A stretch of 64,000 bases of DNA from Euphorbia lathyris (Eukaryota; Streptophyta; Magnoliopsida; Malpighiales; Euphorbiaceae). The DNA lies in NCBI RefSeq assembly GCF_963576675.1, contig NC_088915.1:86189501-86253500 (forward strand). Direction: 5' to 3'. The notes under the pieces were generated by a model. It did not search any database and was not told the DNA's origin. It saw only the letters and a program-made list of their open reading frames with translations. The position numbers were made by a program, and so were the translations under genes. Shown here piece after piece: positions 10,929-21,749 of the stretch; the first letter of the stretch is position 1, and each line of letters starts with the position of its first letter.

Positions 10929-11570
10929 GGATTTACCTTCTTAGGCAACCTGCAATCAGATAAATTATGATTAATCTTGTTGCAGTTGTAACATTTCCTA
11001 TTGAACTTTGCCTTTTTCGAAATCTCACCTTTAGGATCCAATTTGGACCCATATTGAGGCTGCTTACCTTTATTGGAGAGTTTCTTAACCTCCACTATAT
11101 TCGTCCTAGCCACATCTTGGCTGGAAACTTTGGATAATTGCTTCTTTGAGCCTTCATTGTCTTTCTCAAGTAGAAGTTTAAAAATGAGCTCCCCAACACT
11201 TTTTTGCTTATTCTTAAAGTTAATTTTTGAAGCCTTTCCATCTAGGTGGAATATTTTTATTATTGCATCCACTTGGAAAGCTTCACTAATTACCATACGT
11301 TCAACATGAATCAATTGATAATGAGCTCTAATTCTTCCACCTGACTTTCAACCCTTTTGGAATCTAACATAATAAGATTCAGGAATTTCCCAACCAAGAA
11401 TTTCTTATGGTCTAGAGATTCTCAGAGTTCCTGTATCATTTTCTTGACTTGATAAATACTATAAATTGAATTAGCCAAGCTATTTAAAATGTAATTATGC
11501 AAAATGAAGTCATAATGCTTCCATTACATTGAAGGCGGTAACGACATATATCTCATCCTCTTTGATAACA
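10929..11570 (-). pseudogene. Copia Gag relic with zinc knuckle (-)
   Basis: On the minus strand the N-terminal side reads YDYILHNYILNSLAN, then ELWESLDHKKFLVGKFLNLIMLDSKRVESQVEELELI. A cleaner block at 10929-11314 follows, with IHVERMVISEAFQVDAIIK, a lysine-rich linker and the CCHC zinc knuckle CYNCNKINHNLSDC. Stops separate the parts. Just after the knuckle (CRLPKK) the frame is interrupted by the solo LTR at 9802-10928. Confidence 0.78.
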
Positions 11571-12307
11571 GGAGAATCATCTTTCAAGGACTTGGTTAAA
11601 TTAAGTATAGTCATATAAAATAACATTTTCTGTTGTCACATTTTAAAACTCACATTGGTGGATTTTTCAAACATTCCTTATGGCTTACAGACGTTCTTAC
11701 TGGTAAAGTTACGTGTGGAGCCTCAAGAGTGACTATGTTCTCATTAGTCTGTGAACTAGGCACGTTCTTGAACTGGGTCCATCTACAATTAGATTATCAA
11801 CCATTTTTTGAAATTCCAAACAAACTAAGTTAGAATTAGAAATAATAATTTGTTTACTAAAACATAAACAAACAACAATAAATTAACATAAATTCATTTA
11901 TTTTTATTCGTTCCAATTAGTCGGATTTAATATTATTCTTTCAACAGTTTCAAAAATTAAAAATTAACTTGTTCGTTAAGGTAATCTAATCAATATATCA
12001 TTGTACGTCTCTTTGAAAAGATGAACTCTATCCAAAAAGTGTTAGCGATATTAATTCATAAAGAAACTATAACCTGAACAGAAAAATAATTTTGTTAAAT
12101 TTAAGAACAGAAACAATAAAATTATAATAAATTAGATATAATAAGTCTTCAGATGAATTGAATAAATGAAGAAAAAGATTATGAGACCTAATGAAATCAG
12201 TCTCGTTAAGACATATTTTGCTGCAATCAATATTCGTCTCAATAGAAGTGTGAGTTGAACTCTAACCGTGCATGTTGAATTATCATGGGAAAACTAAAAA
12301 TAAGACA
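11571..12307. other. AT-rich intergenic DNA
   Basis: Bases up to about 11840 may hold further decayed Copia 5' sequence on the minus strand. From there to 12307 I recognise no gene, terminal repeat or RNA. Confidence 0.4.
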
Positions 12308-13502
12308 CACTACAAGAATTCAAGCTTGTTGCGACAATTTAATTTATCAAAATAAGTTATATTTTTGTCATAAGAAACTTCTTGTTACAAAGTGTTTTGT
12401 CACCATCCTAATCACAATAAGCCCGTCTTAATAAGTTTTTAGTGACAAAATTGTATTACCTCATAATTAGTTTTTAATTATTGTTACAACTATAATTTGT
12501 CATTAATCTAGCTATTATGATAAAATTTAAATAACCGTGAAATATGATTTATTGTGACTACATAATGTAGTAAGAAAAATGTTACATACACACCCCATAC
12601 GCAAATGCCCATTGGGCTTGCAGCGTGTACAACACAGGCCTAACCCGCTAAATCGTATATCTTATATGAATCTCTGACACACCTCCACATGCAATGCTCA
12701 TTGGGCTTGCAGCCCCCATGTGTTTTTAATTCTACAAATTTATGAGGTTGCCAGGACTCGAACTCTTGATCGTTTGGTCCAAACAACTCTAATACCATGT
12801 CATGGAACCGTTTGAACTAAAAGCTCAAGATGATTAAGACTTAATCGTATATCTTATATTAATCTCTGACACATTCTAATCCCCAAATAAATATGAAAAT
12901 TTGTAAATTGATTTCCAAAACAATAGATTAGTCTAATTTGATAAATATTACTGTCATTTTGGTTTTGTTTTTTCATTTTTTTACTAATTGTAATTTTTTC
13001 ATAATAAGTACATTAATTGCGAAAACAATTATTTTATTGTATGAATGTTTCGTTACATCTTTATATATTTATGACAAAAATGACGTGGCAATTTGTTTTT
13101 ATTATAATATGTATTAAGTTCTACTTTCTTGTGATAAATATTTCGACAAAATATTTTTTTCTCACGATTTCTTTTGGTTTTTTTACCTTTTCTTACTAAT
13201 TATTATTTGATCACAATAAATACATTAGTTGTGATAAACAAATTATTTTTACGTATGAATTTTTGTCACAACCTTATGTATTTATGACAAAAATGTGTGA
13301 CAATTTTTTTTTGTCATAATATTGATTGACTGGTGCTTTATTGTGATAAATATTTGGACGAAATATTATTTTGTCATAATTTTGTTTGGAATTTTCACAT
13401 TTTTTTACTAATTATTTTTTTGTCACAATAAGTACATTAATTGTGACAAAAATTATTTTGTCAGACGAATTTTCGTCACAATATTAGATATTTGTTGTAG
13501 TG
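12308..13502. mobile_element. Non-autonomous CACTA (En/Spm) element
   Basis: The left end is CACTACAAGAATTC and the right end TTGTAGTG, giving the 8-bp core inverted repeat CACTACAA. A 3-bp duplication ACA lies at 12305-12307 and 13503-13505. Both features are diagnostic of CACTA transposons. The interior is built from repeated TTGTCACAATAA/TGTGACAAAAAT-like subterminal phrases in both orientations, as expected for transposase binding sites. It has no coding capacity. A tRNA-like repeat is nested at about 12590-12890. Confidence 0.88.
12590..12890 (-). repeat. tRNA-related repeat nested in the CACTA element
   Basis: On the minus strand the sequence contains TGGTATTAGAGTTGTTTGG and GAGTTCGAGTCCTGG, which recall tRNA-like A and B boxes or a primer-binding region. 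The phrase AATCGTATATCTTATAT...CTCTGACACA occurs twice (about 12650 and 12845), and a CCCATTGGGCTTGCAG phrase is also duplicated. Clean ends were not found. It could be a SINE or a rearranged LTR fragment. Confidence 0.4.
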
Positions 13503-13881
13503 ACAAACAAAGCGAAATAGAAGTTCAAGGAATTGAACAAAGTTTGGCCGAGAGAAAAAAAATTCGGACTAGGTGCACCATCATGTTTTCGAATTAAAAA
13601 AAATCACTCTTATAAGTAAACTATTGGAACCGTTTTTTTCTACAATTAATTTATGAATTAATGAATAATTAATCTTACTGAATTAATTCACGTTAATGAT
13701 AATTAAAACCAGTGTAACCAGTAAATCATTTTACAGAATTAGTGATGAAAATTAATTTCATTTAACTCCATTAATGAGTTTTAGTTCTCTAGTAACCACC
13801 ATTCAGAATTTAAAAGGAATTCTCATAGTTTAAATGCCCTTACTCCTCTACACAACCATTCCAAAAAGGTAATTGTTTCAT

Positions 13882-14190
13882 TCATAGAAAAAGATAGTAC
13901 ATTTCGATATAAGTAATTAAAAACTTACAATATAGAAGAACACCAGAGGAGCTTGAATCTGCATCTTCAATGTTATAGATCGTGATAGAGCAATGGTAGA
14001 CAGTGCTTGAAACTGTTTTTGGCAAAACAAAGGAAAACAAACTCCATCCATAATCGAATTCAGAATCTTTTTCTCTAGGTAAGACTTCATAATTTTTCAA
14101 TGAGTCAGATCTATGTGATGGTAGACAAAACTCTTCTGTTTTTCCATGAAGGAAAGCATAATAACACGCATACATGGAGTCAAGCCTCAA
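13882..14190 (-). pseudogene. Unrecognised open frame, possible exon fragment
   Basis: A 102-residue frame with a non-repetitive, protein-like composition: RLDSMYACYYAFLHGKTEEFCLPSHRSDSLKNYE... and FDYGWSLFSFVLPKTVSSTVYH. A GTAAGT near 13923-13928 (minus strand) could be a splice donor. I do not recognise the family. A hAT MITE starts 8 bp upstream of it (14199), so any gene would have been interrupted there. It may be a decayed gene or transposon exon, or chance. Confidence 0.2.
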
Positions 14191-14198
14191 CCACCCTT

Positions 14199-14856
14199 AG
14201 GGGTGTCAATATAAGTCACGGCCCGCTAACACGATCGGTGTAACCCATTAGGATTGAGCCTTAATGGGTTCAAGTCATAAATGGGTCAAATGGTCCAACA
14301 TGTTTAACTCGTATATGAAACGAGCCGGATCGCAGGTTGACATGTGAATTAATCGCAACCCGTGTAATTTTAATCATATTGGTGGGTCGTGTCAACCCAA
14401 CCCGATAACCCATTAAACCCTACTCATATAACTCGTTTGACCTGTATAATTCTTGTAAGTGTTATATATTGTTATGGTTATGATATGGATTTTTAGGTTT
14501 GTTGAGACTTCAATTCATAAACCTAATTTGTTGAGAGGGTGTCTGCGACCGACATATGTGTGCTCTTCCATTTTCTCAAACTCCTTCTTCGATCATGATG
14601 TACCTCTCTTCAAATCCATCAGGTATGTATGTTTTAATTTGTTTCTTAATTTGAATAACTCAATGTTTGGTTCGATCGATATGTTTTTTGTTTTCCCTTC
14701 CTCTCTTCAATCTCTCATGTTTTGTAAATGATAAATCGGTAAAGAACTTGTATCAACCCGTTTATTAAACGGGTCGTGTTAGGATTGGCCTAAATGAGTC
14801 AGCAAAGTAGGTTGACACGAGCTGTTTATGACCTACGAACCCATATTGACACCCCT
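14199..14856. mobile_element. hAT-type MITE (GGGTTGACACG family)
   Basis: The ends are AGGGGTGTCAATAT and ATATTGACACCCCT. The flanking octamers CCACCCTT (14191-14198) and ACACCCAT (14857-14864) match at six of eight positions and fit a hAT target duplication. Subterminal regions carry GGGTCGTGTTAGG/AACCCGATAACCC-type repeats. The middle has an AT-rich unique segment without clear coding potential. Confidence 0.75.
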
Positions 14857-15112
14857 ACACCCATATATGGAGACAGACTATGACTACCCATATAGGGAGA
14901 AATAAAGAAAGAATAAAAAAAATTCAAATAAAAGAGAAACTGTCAAACTTACCATAATAGTAAGTTAATCAAAACAATTATTCAATAATGCAAAAACTAA
15001 AGCAAAGTAAAGAAGGGGTTTATATTCCGACTATAGGTCGAAAGAAAACCCAAAACCTAGATGATGAACTTGAGAGTATTTTTTACGGCTAGTAATTTCA
15101 AGTGGTTCACTT

Positions 15113-15378
15113 TAAGCTCTAATTTCTCATTCATTATTTCTTCCTTTTGAGCTTATAATATATCATTGTAAAGATCTATGGAACGGAACACAATGACATA
15201 TTACAAGTTACTCTAAACTCCATATATCCATTAAATATGCAAGCTTTAAGTTTTAATTTCTCATTTACCATTTCTTCATTTTGAGCTTATAATATACTGT
15301 TGGAAAGATCTCGTGGAGCAGAACATATTGACATATTACAAGTTACCCAAAACTTCATATATCCATTAAATATGTAAA
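15113..15378. repeat. Tandem duplication, about 133 bp, two copies
   Basis: The segment AAGCTCTAATTTCTCATT...CATATATCCATTAAATATG is repeated immediately, beginning at about 15113 and 15246, with scattered differences. No coding potential is visible. Confidence 0.75.
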
Positions 15379-15596
15379 CTTCAAGTTGAAAAATAATAAC
15401 AAATCTAACTTGTCATTTTTTCAACAGATGGAGGCAACAATGACACTTCAAGATAGAGCAATTTGCGTTCATTGATGAAGCTCAAGCAGTAGGTCATAAA
15501 TCCTCTCATCTTTAAGCTAAATCTCCAATTCGATAAAATGTGGTGAGGTGATAGTGTGTATTTTATAAGGAATAAAGTACTAAAATAGACTCAATA

Positions 15597-16459
15597 TGTT
15601 TGGGGGAAAGAGTCAATTTGGCATGCACGTATAGAATAGTACAATCTTAGTCTCAATGTTTGTCAATGATGAAATTAAATGCTTCACTGACAGACTTTGA
15701 CACATCAAATGAATGTGTCGTAAACCTAGGCTCCACATCATGCTTAAACCTTCTACAATTTTTCTACGAGCTTGAGGGTTCAGACTATAGAGTTAACCAC
15801 ACATTCATCTTATGTGTTTGGCGAAAGAGCCAATTTAGATCCACATACAAAACAGTACAACTTCAGTCTAAACTTTTGTCAATGACAAAATTAAATGCTT
15901 CACTAACAGACTTTGACACATCAAATTAATGTGTCGTAAACCTATGCTCCACATCATGCTTACACCCTCCGCAATTTTTCTACAAGCTTGAGGGTTCAGG
16001 CTATAGAGTTAACCGTACATTCATCTGATGTGTTTAGGGAAATAGTCAATATAGCATCCGCATATAAAACAGTACAATTTCAATCTCAACGTCTTTCAAT
16101 GACGAAATTGAATGCTTCACCAATAGACTTTGACACACTAATGAATGTGTCGTAAACCTGGACTCCACATCATGCTTACACCATCTACTCTTTTTCTACG
16201 AGCTTGAGGGTTCAGACTATAGGGTTAACCGCACATTCATCTTATGTGTTTGGGGAAAAGAACCAATTTAACATCCACATACAAAACAATAATTTCAGTC
16301 TCAACGTTTGTCAATGACAAACTTAAATGCTTCACCAACTGACTTTGACATATCAAATGAATGTGTGGTAAACCTAGGCTCCACATCATGCTTACACCCT
16401 CTATAATTTTTCTGCGAGTTTGAGGATTCAAACTATAGAGTTAACGATATAGTCATCTG
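15597..16459. repeat. Tandem array, four units of about 216 bp
   Basis: Units begin near 15597, 15815, 16031 and 16247, each with TGTTTGGGGGAAAGAGTCAAT or a variant. Each contains CTTCACTGACAGACTTTGACACA, GTGTCGTAAACCTAGGCTCC, CATCATGCTTACACC and ACGAGCTTGAGGGTTCAG. The spacing is 218, 216 and 216 bp. The short open frames in it merely echo the repeat. It is a small satellite-like array. Confidence 0.88.
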
Positions 16460-16674
16460 AAGTGTCAATTTTTGTTAGTGAAACCTTTAATTATATCATC
16501 TGATGAATGTTTTGAAACTGAAATTGTATTATTTTGATCAACTTTTGTGTCAAACTCTCACATTAGTGATGTTTGAAAAAAATCTTAATTGCTAAAGGTA
16601 CAATTCATATACTTAAGTTTTGCAAACTTTTAAACCACATGATTATGTTTGTAAATGTGGAACCACAAGCATTT

Positions 16675-16956
16675 TTTGGATGAGGTTTTTGGAAAAATGT
16701 CAATTTAACCTAAACGTATAAAATGACACCATTTTAGTCTTAACGTTTGTGAAATAATACTAATTTAACCATGAGTAGATATGGTCATAGACTTGTTGGC
16801 CCGTCCAGTCCGTCCAAACCCGCCTTCTATGAGTTGGGTTTGGATATGTAAATTCATCATTTGACGCAGCCCAATCCAAACATGTACAAATCCACGTATA
16901 AATGGATTAGGCTTGAGATTTGTTTAAAAAATACGAGCTGGCCCGGCCTGACCGTC

Positions 16957-16993
<37 letters not shown>

Positions 16994-17415
16994 CAAATAA
17001 AATCAAACTTTAATATTTTTAGCGATTAAGATTTTTTTTAACCCATTGATCTGCCACGCAACCCGAAAGCCTGGTAAGATTATTAATTTATACCAATTAA
17101 TGTTGACTTGAATGGTTAAGGGCCTCAAGTCGCTTAAGCTAAATCTCGAATTCGAGTTCTAGCGTACGCAGAAGCTTTAATTGGAAGATGATCCATCTAA
17201 GTGTGCCCCAGAAGCCTCAAACCGAAAATTATATGTCAGATTAGGCCGACTTGAACCCGATTCGATCTAGCCTATGAAGAGGTCTAACCTTGTGTAACAT
17301 TTCACAAACGATGAGGTGTCAAGTTCTATCATCCCAGACTAAATTGGTACCATTTTACAAACATTGAGACTACAATGATGTTATCTTGTGCAATGAGATT
17401 AAAGTAACACTTCTC
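16675..17415. repeat. Nested inverted-repeat elements with a TA microsatellite
   Basis: The outer arms (TTTTTGGAAAAATGTCAATTTAACC on the left and its relative near 17400 on the complementary strand) form an old MITE. Inside, ATAGACTTGTTGGCCCG and the complementary GGTCTAACC near 17290 look like a hAT-type insert related to those at 42505 and 59617, but I found no clean target duplication. A (TA)n run lies at 16959-16989. A tRNA-like stretch with CGAATTCGAGTTCTAG lies near 17145. Confidence 0.45.
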
Positions 17416-17655
17416 CAAAAATATACAGTATCCAAAAACCTTGATTGGCCTTTGAACGTTCCAAGTGTCCCGGTAACCCCTCAACTTACATAAAATGTAA
17501 CCAATTAACTAGATTGCAAAAAAAAAAAAGTAAATTACAAGCAGAAAGGTATTGCACGCGTTGAAAAAGTAAAAGACCAAGGTCGTAGTATTAGGTTCTT
17601 ATATTAGAGAAGACAAATTTTATAGTTGAGCAATTATGAACTACATTTTTAATAT

Positions 17656-17788
17656 TTTTTTTAAAAAAAAATTGCTACATTAATAAAGAAGAAAGAAAAA
17701 TCCCCACACCACCTAAATGTGATTCGAACTCATGACCTCCCTAGTCATAGGTAAGCTCCCAACCATTAGACTAAGAGTTTCACCACAA
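17656..17788 (-). mobile_element. tRNA-derived SINE
   Basis: On the minus strand it begins TGGTGAAACTCTTAGTCTAAT, with an A-box-like stretch (TAGTCTAATGGTTGGGAG) and a B box (GAGTTCGAATCAC). It ends in a T/A-rich tail. It is flanked by a perfect 17-bp duplication AACTACATTTTTAATAT at 17639-17655 and 17789-17805. Length and structure fit a short plant SINE. Confidence 0.85.
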
Positions 17789-17825
17789 AACTACATTTTT
17801 AATATGTTTTAATATATTATATGAA

Positions 17826-19431
17826 CTAGTTTTTGGCCCGTGCGATGCACGGATTCATCTTAACATATAAATATTAACAAAAATATAATCTAATAATTAC
17901 AGTTAATGATATAAAGGTGCTATATAAATTAAATATTATTATTTTATTTTCACATTTACTTTAAATAAACTTTTTATAGATAAATATAATAATATAATAT
18001 AATTAAAATTAATATATTATATATTATATTATATTTTTTATCAGTAAAAAATGAGAAAGTGACACATCAACATTAGAGAGATTTTAGAGATTAATTTAAA
18101 TTTAGTAGAACTCTTAGATATAGTACGGATAAAATAATCTTTTTATAGATAAATATAATAATATAATTAAAATTAATATATTATATTATATTTTTTATCA
18201 GTAAAAATGGAGGAAGTGACACATCAGCTCTATTGTTACTGTTTTATATTATATATAGATAGATACACAGAGAATTAGAGAGATTTTATGGATTAATTTA
18301 AATTCTGTAGAACTCTTAGATATAGTACGAATAAAATAATCTTTTTATAGATAAATATAATAATATAATTAAAATTAATATATTATATATTATTTTATAT
18401 TTTTTATCAGTAAAAAAGGAGGAAGTGACATCTCAACTCCATCGTTACTGTTTTATATTATATATACATATAGATATGAAGAGAATTAGAGAGATTTTAG
18501 GGAGTAATTTAAATTCTGTAGAACTCTTAGATATAGTACGCATAAAATAATCTTTTTATAGATAAATATAATAATATAATTAAAATTAATATATTATATA
18601 TTATATTATATTTTTTATCCGTAAAAGAGGAGAAAGTGACACCTCAGTTCCATCGTTACTGTTTTATATTATATATAGATATATAGATATGCAGAGAATT
18701 ATAGAGATTTTAGAGATTAATTTAAATTCTGTAGAACTCTTAGATATAGTACGGATAAAATAATCTTTTATAGATAAATATAATAATATAATTAAAATTA
18801 ATATATTATATTTTTTATCAGTAAAAAATGAGGAAGTGACACCTTAGCTCCATCGTTACCAGGGGCGGAACCAAGGGGGGCTCCAGCCCCGGTCGGCCGC
18901 CCGAGAATTGAGAAATTTTTTTTTTTAGTAATGGTGTCTCGTAATATTTTGGAGAGAATTATATTGACTCTATGTAGTATTATATTAATGTTCAAAGGTA
19001 GATGAGATGATTAAGGATGTTTGCTTTTATTTGAGAGGTCATGTGTTCGATTCCCTTCAACCTCATTTTATTTTAAAAAGTTTTTATTTTTAAATGGACT
19101 CTTTATTTTTATTTTCTTAACACGTATGAATTCATTTTTAATATGTCTTTACCATTAAAAAAATAAACATATTTAATATTTAATTAGTTCAATGCTAGTT
19201 TTCTAAGAAAAATGATAATATTTTTACAGTTTTAATGTGTTGGAGGCTAAAAAAATGTTGCTCAGCCCTAACGGGTTGGACTTTGCAAAATTTACCGTTA
19301 ACCGCACAGTTAATTTCGAATTTTTTTTTTAACGTTTTGAATTTTTTTTTTATTGATATGTTTGAGCCCGGCTCATTCGAGGTCCTGGTTCCGCCACTAA
19401 TCGTTACTGTTTTATATTATATATAGATAGA
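17826..19431 (-). mobile_element. Non-autonomous Helitron with tandem 5'-end repeats
   Basis: On the minus strand the 3' end shows the Helitron signature: a 6-bp stem hairpin CCGTGC-ATC-GCACGG (17838-17852), then GCCAAAAA and the terminal CTAG at 17826-17829. The 5' end on the minus strand begins TCTATCTATATATAATAT. The element sits between A (17825) and T (19432). Joining the flanks gives TATGAA/TTATATAATAAC, matching the uninterrupted TATGAATTATGTAATAAC of the related MITE at 62329-62799. The interior is a tandem array with unit starts near 17970, 18139, 18341, 18551 and 18763, and four units carry a copy of the 5' terminus. It encodes no Rep/helicase. A hAT element interrupts it at 18860-19399. 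Confidence 0.88.
18860..19399. mobile_element. hAT-type element inside the Helitron
   Basis: The ends are CAGGGGCGGAACCAAG and CTGGTTCCGCCACTA. A perfect 8-bp duplication ATCGTTAC lies at 18852-18859 and 19400-19407. A related element with similar ends (CAGGGGCGGAGCCAG) is at 44903-46095. It is non-coding. Confidence 0.92.
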
Positions 19432-19679
19432 TTATATAATAACATTCTAAGGTGCGTGCAATACATATTCCACACGTAACTTACTTTTTTTTATAACCGA
19501 TTGATTAATTGATTACATTTTAAATAAGTTTAGAAGGTTATCAGAATATTTTAAACAAATAGAGATTACTATCAAAACACTTTAAAAATTCGGGGGCCAG
19601 CCAAGTTTTTTTTTTGACAAGTTCATGATTAAGCTTTATAATTATAAAGTTAATAGGTTCGAATATAATTATGTGATAA

Positions 19680-20140
19680 TGATTATAAATAAAATAAGAT
19701 TATCTTTCTATTTAAAGAAAAGATAATAATAGTTATCCCAAATATTTTCTTATATATAAATAATGCTTTCTCAAAGTGTAACCCTATCAAACATCTACGC
19801 CTCCCTTTTCTATCTCTTCAATGGCATTATATTTCATTCGTCCGATCTCTTATTTTTCATCTTTCATGGATCTCACAATCTCCTAATTTATTGTTCATGT
19901 TAGGGTTTTGTTTTGTGGGAATTTTATAGAGATTTGAGATTTTTGATTTGGAGGCTACTCATACAATCTTCGTCACGAATACGATGTTTTCATACGCGGA
20001 AAGTCTTCTTCACGAATATGATAGGCATCCTATAAGAGAGTTTTCGAGATGAGTATGATGTATTTATTGCATCTATGATGTTTTTCTGCGCAGAAAGTCT
20101 TTTTCGAGATGCAAGGAGGGGCATGTAATGTCGAGTACTC
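19680..20140. repeat. Segmental duplication, unit 1
   Basis: The segment starts GATTATAAATAAAATAAGATTA, includes ATATAAATAATGCTTTCTCAAAG, GAGATTTGAGATTTTTGATTTGGAGGC-like text and GAAAGTCTTCTTCACGAATATGAT. It ends at GAGGGGCATGTAATGTCGAG. The same blocks recur in the same order between about 21040 and 23390, spread apart by MITE insertions. No gene is seen. Confidence 0.65.
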
Positions 20141-20589
20141 CGATACGTGGATGACATAAAATAAGGTTTGACTCATAACCCTGAATAATCAAATAAATTT
20201 GATCATTCGATGCGATCTAGGTTTAGGCTTATTAGAATTATATGATCAAATGCTACTTTTTAGCTGCAAAAAGGCAAACAAATAAGCAACCAAACACCCT
20301 TTTATATTTAATAAGTCCAGATCTAATGCTAAATGATCAAATACAATGATCACTCGTTGTTTGATCAATTAATATCTTTTTTTTTTGTAAATGTATTAGT
20401 AATAAGGTTCGATATGACAGTCAGTCTAATGCTAAAATTGGTCTTGTTTAACAAGTGATTATAGTTTGCTGTTTGTTGTTGGAAAAAAGCTGCTTTTCCA
20501 AAAGGCATCTTTTCAGATGTAAAAGACAAACAAGTCACTAACCAAACAGTTGAAAAGGCAAACACTAGCATGAAAGCAACTAAACACTG

Positions 20590-21009
20590 CCTTAATACAT
20601 TAACAGCTCCTTGAACTTGTCCAAAAAGCTTGATTGGTATGTCTCATTAGTCCCCTAAACTTACTTTAAATAATCCATTGTTCACCTGGATTTATTTAAA
20701 ATGACCTATTAACCTCCTCAACTTGTTTACAGTGATCCATTTGCCTCTTGAACTTGTTTAAAGTGATATATGTTTCTATTTGTCTGAATTTGTAAAAAAA
20801 AAAACCTTAAAAAATAAAGGTATAATTCCCGATTATAATTCTTTAAAATGAATTAACTTTTTGTTTTATATATTTTTATGTTATTTTTACAGATTTAAGT
20901 GCTTAATCATGCAAGTTGAAGGGGCAATAAAATACAGTGTAAATTTAAGGGGTTTAAGGGTCAATCAAGTTTTTTGGACAAATTTATTAAGCATATGATG
21001 TATTAGGCC
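20590..21009. mobile_element. Mutator-type MITE without clear target duplication
   Basis: The ends CCTTAATACATTAACAGCTCC and the inverted GATGTATTAGGCC belong to the family of 62329-62799. Both contain the GAACTTGTCCAAAAAGCTTGATTGG phrase and its complement. Flanking 9-10 bp do not match, so the copy is probably old. A Tourist-like relic lies just upstream (about 20440-20585). Confidence 0.6.
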
Positions 21010-21281
21010 TGAAAATATAACTAAAATGTTATCATGATTATAAATAAAATAAGATTATTCCAAAAAGATTATTATATATAAATAATGCTTTCTCAAAGGG
21101 GTGCAAACGGACTTGGTAGTTCGCAAACTATTCGAGTTCGGTTCGATGGAAGCTCGGTTCAATAGGACTCGATTAGAGTTTGGGATCGGCTCGAGCACTA
21201 ACGAATTGAGTCCAAGCTTCTTCAAGTTCGGCTCGGAAGCTCACGAGCAGACTCGATTATTTTTAATTACTATATATATTT

Positions 21282-21749
21282 GGCAAAAAGCAAACCCCTG
21301 AACTTAACTTGTTTTAAGAATCAAACTCATGATCAATTATTTTTCTACATTGAACCCTTAATCATTAATTTTATTATGGATTTGGCTCTTATTTAATTTT
21401 TCCGTCGAATTTGGGTGGCACACATCGTTAGGGTAATTCAACTTATTGACGTGGACAAATAAAAATAAAAGTTTATTGATTAGAATGGATAGAGAGTAAA
21501 AAGTAACAAGAAATTATAGAAATTAATTTCCAGTATGTTCTTCCAAACTCGATCTTCTCCTCTTCCATTTTGTGATTTTCGGCATTAGAATCGTCAAATC
21601 GATCTTCTCCTCTCCCAAAATCGAAGGAAAAGTTAAATAATGGCCAAATCCATAACAAAATCAATGATCAAGAGCTCAATATGAAAAAATAATTGATCAG
21701 GGGCTTAATCCTTAAAACGGGTAAAGTTGAGGGGCTTAAATATTTTTCC
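21282..21749. mobile_element. Mutator-type MITE
   Basis: The ends are GGCAAAAAGCAAACCCCTGAAC and its imperfect complement finishing GGGGCTTAAATATTTTTCC. A perfect 9-bp duplication TATATATTT lies at 21273-21281 and 21750-21758. A low-complexity TATA context makes that duplication a little less informative than others. It is non-coding. Confidence 0.78.

Larger units (their letters stand above)
17431..19640. mobile_element. Mutator-type MITE remnant, split by a SINE and a Helitron
   Basis: The parts 17431-17638, 17806-17825 and 19432-19640 align in order with the intact MITE at 62329-62799. Shared phrases include CTTGATTGGCC, TATTAGAGAA and AATACATATTCC. The left terminus has decayed. Removing the SINE (17656-17788) and the Helitron (17826-19431) restores continuity with the reference copy, which fixes their borders. 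Confidence 0.75.

Noticed and set aside
12720..12800. Possible functional tRNA gene
   Set aside because: Only B-box-like and partial A-box-like text; no complete cloverleaf could be drawn and the surrounding text is duplicated repeat sequence.
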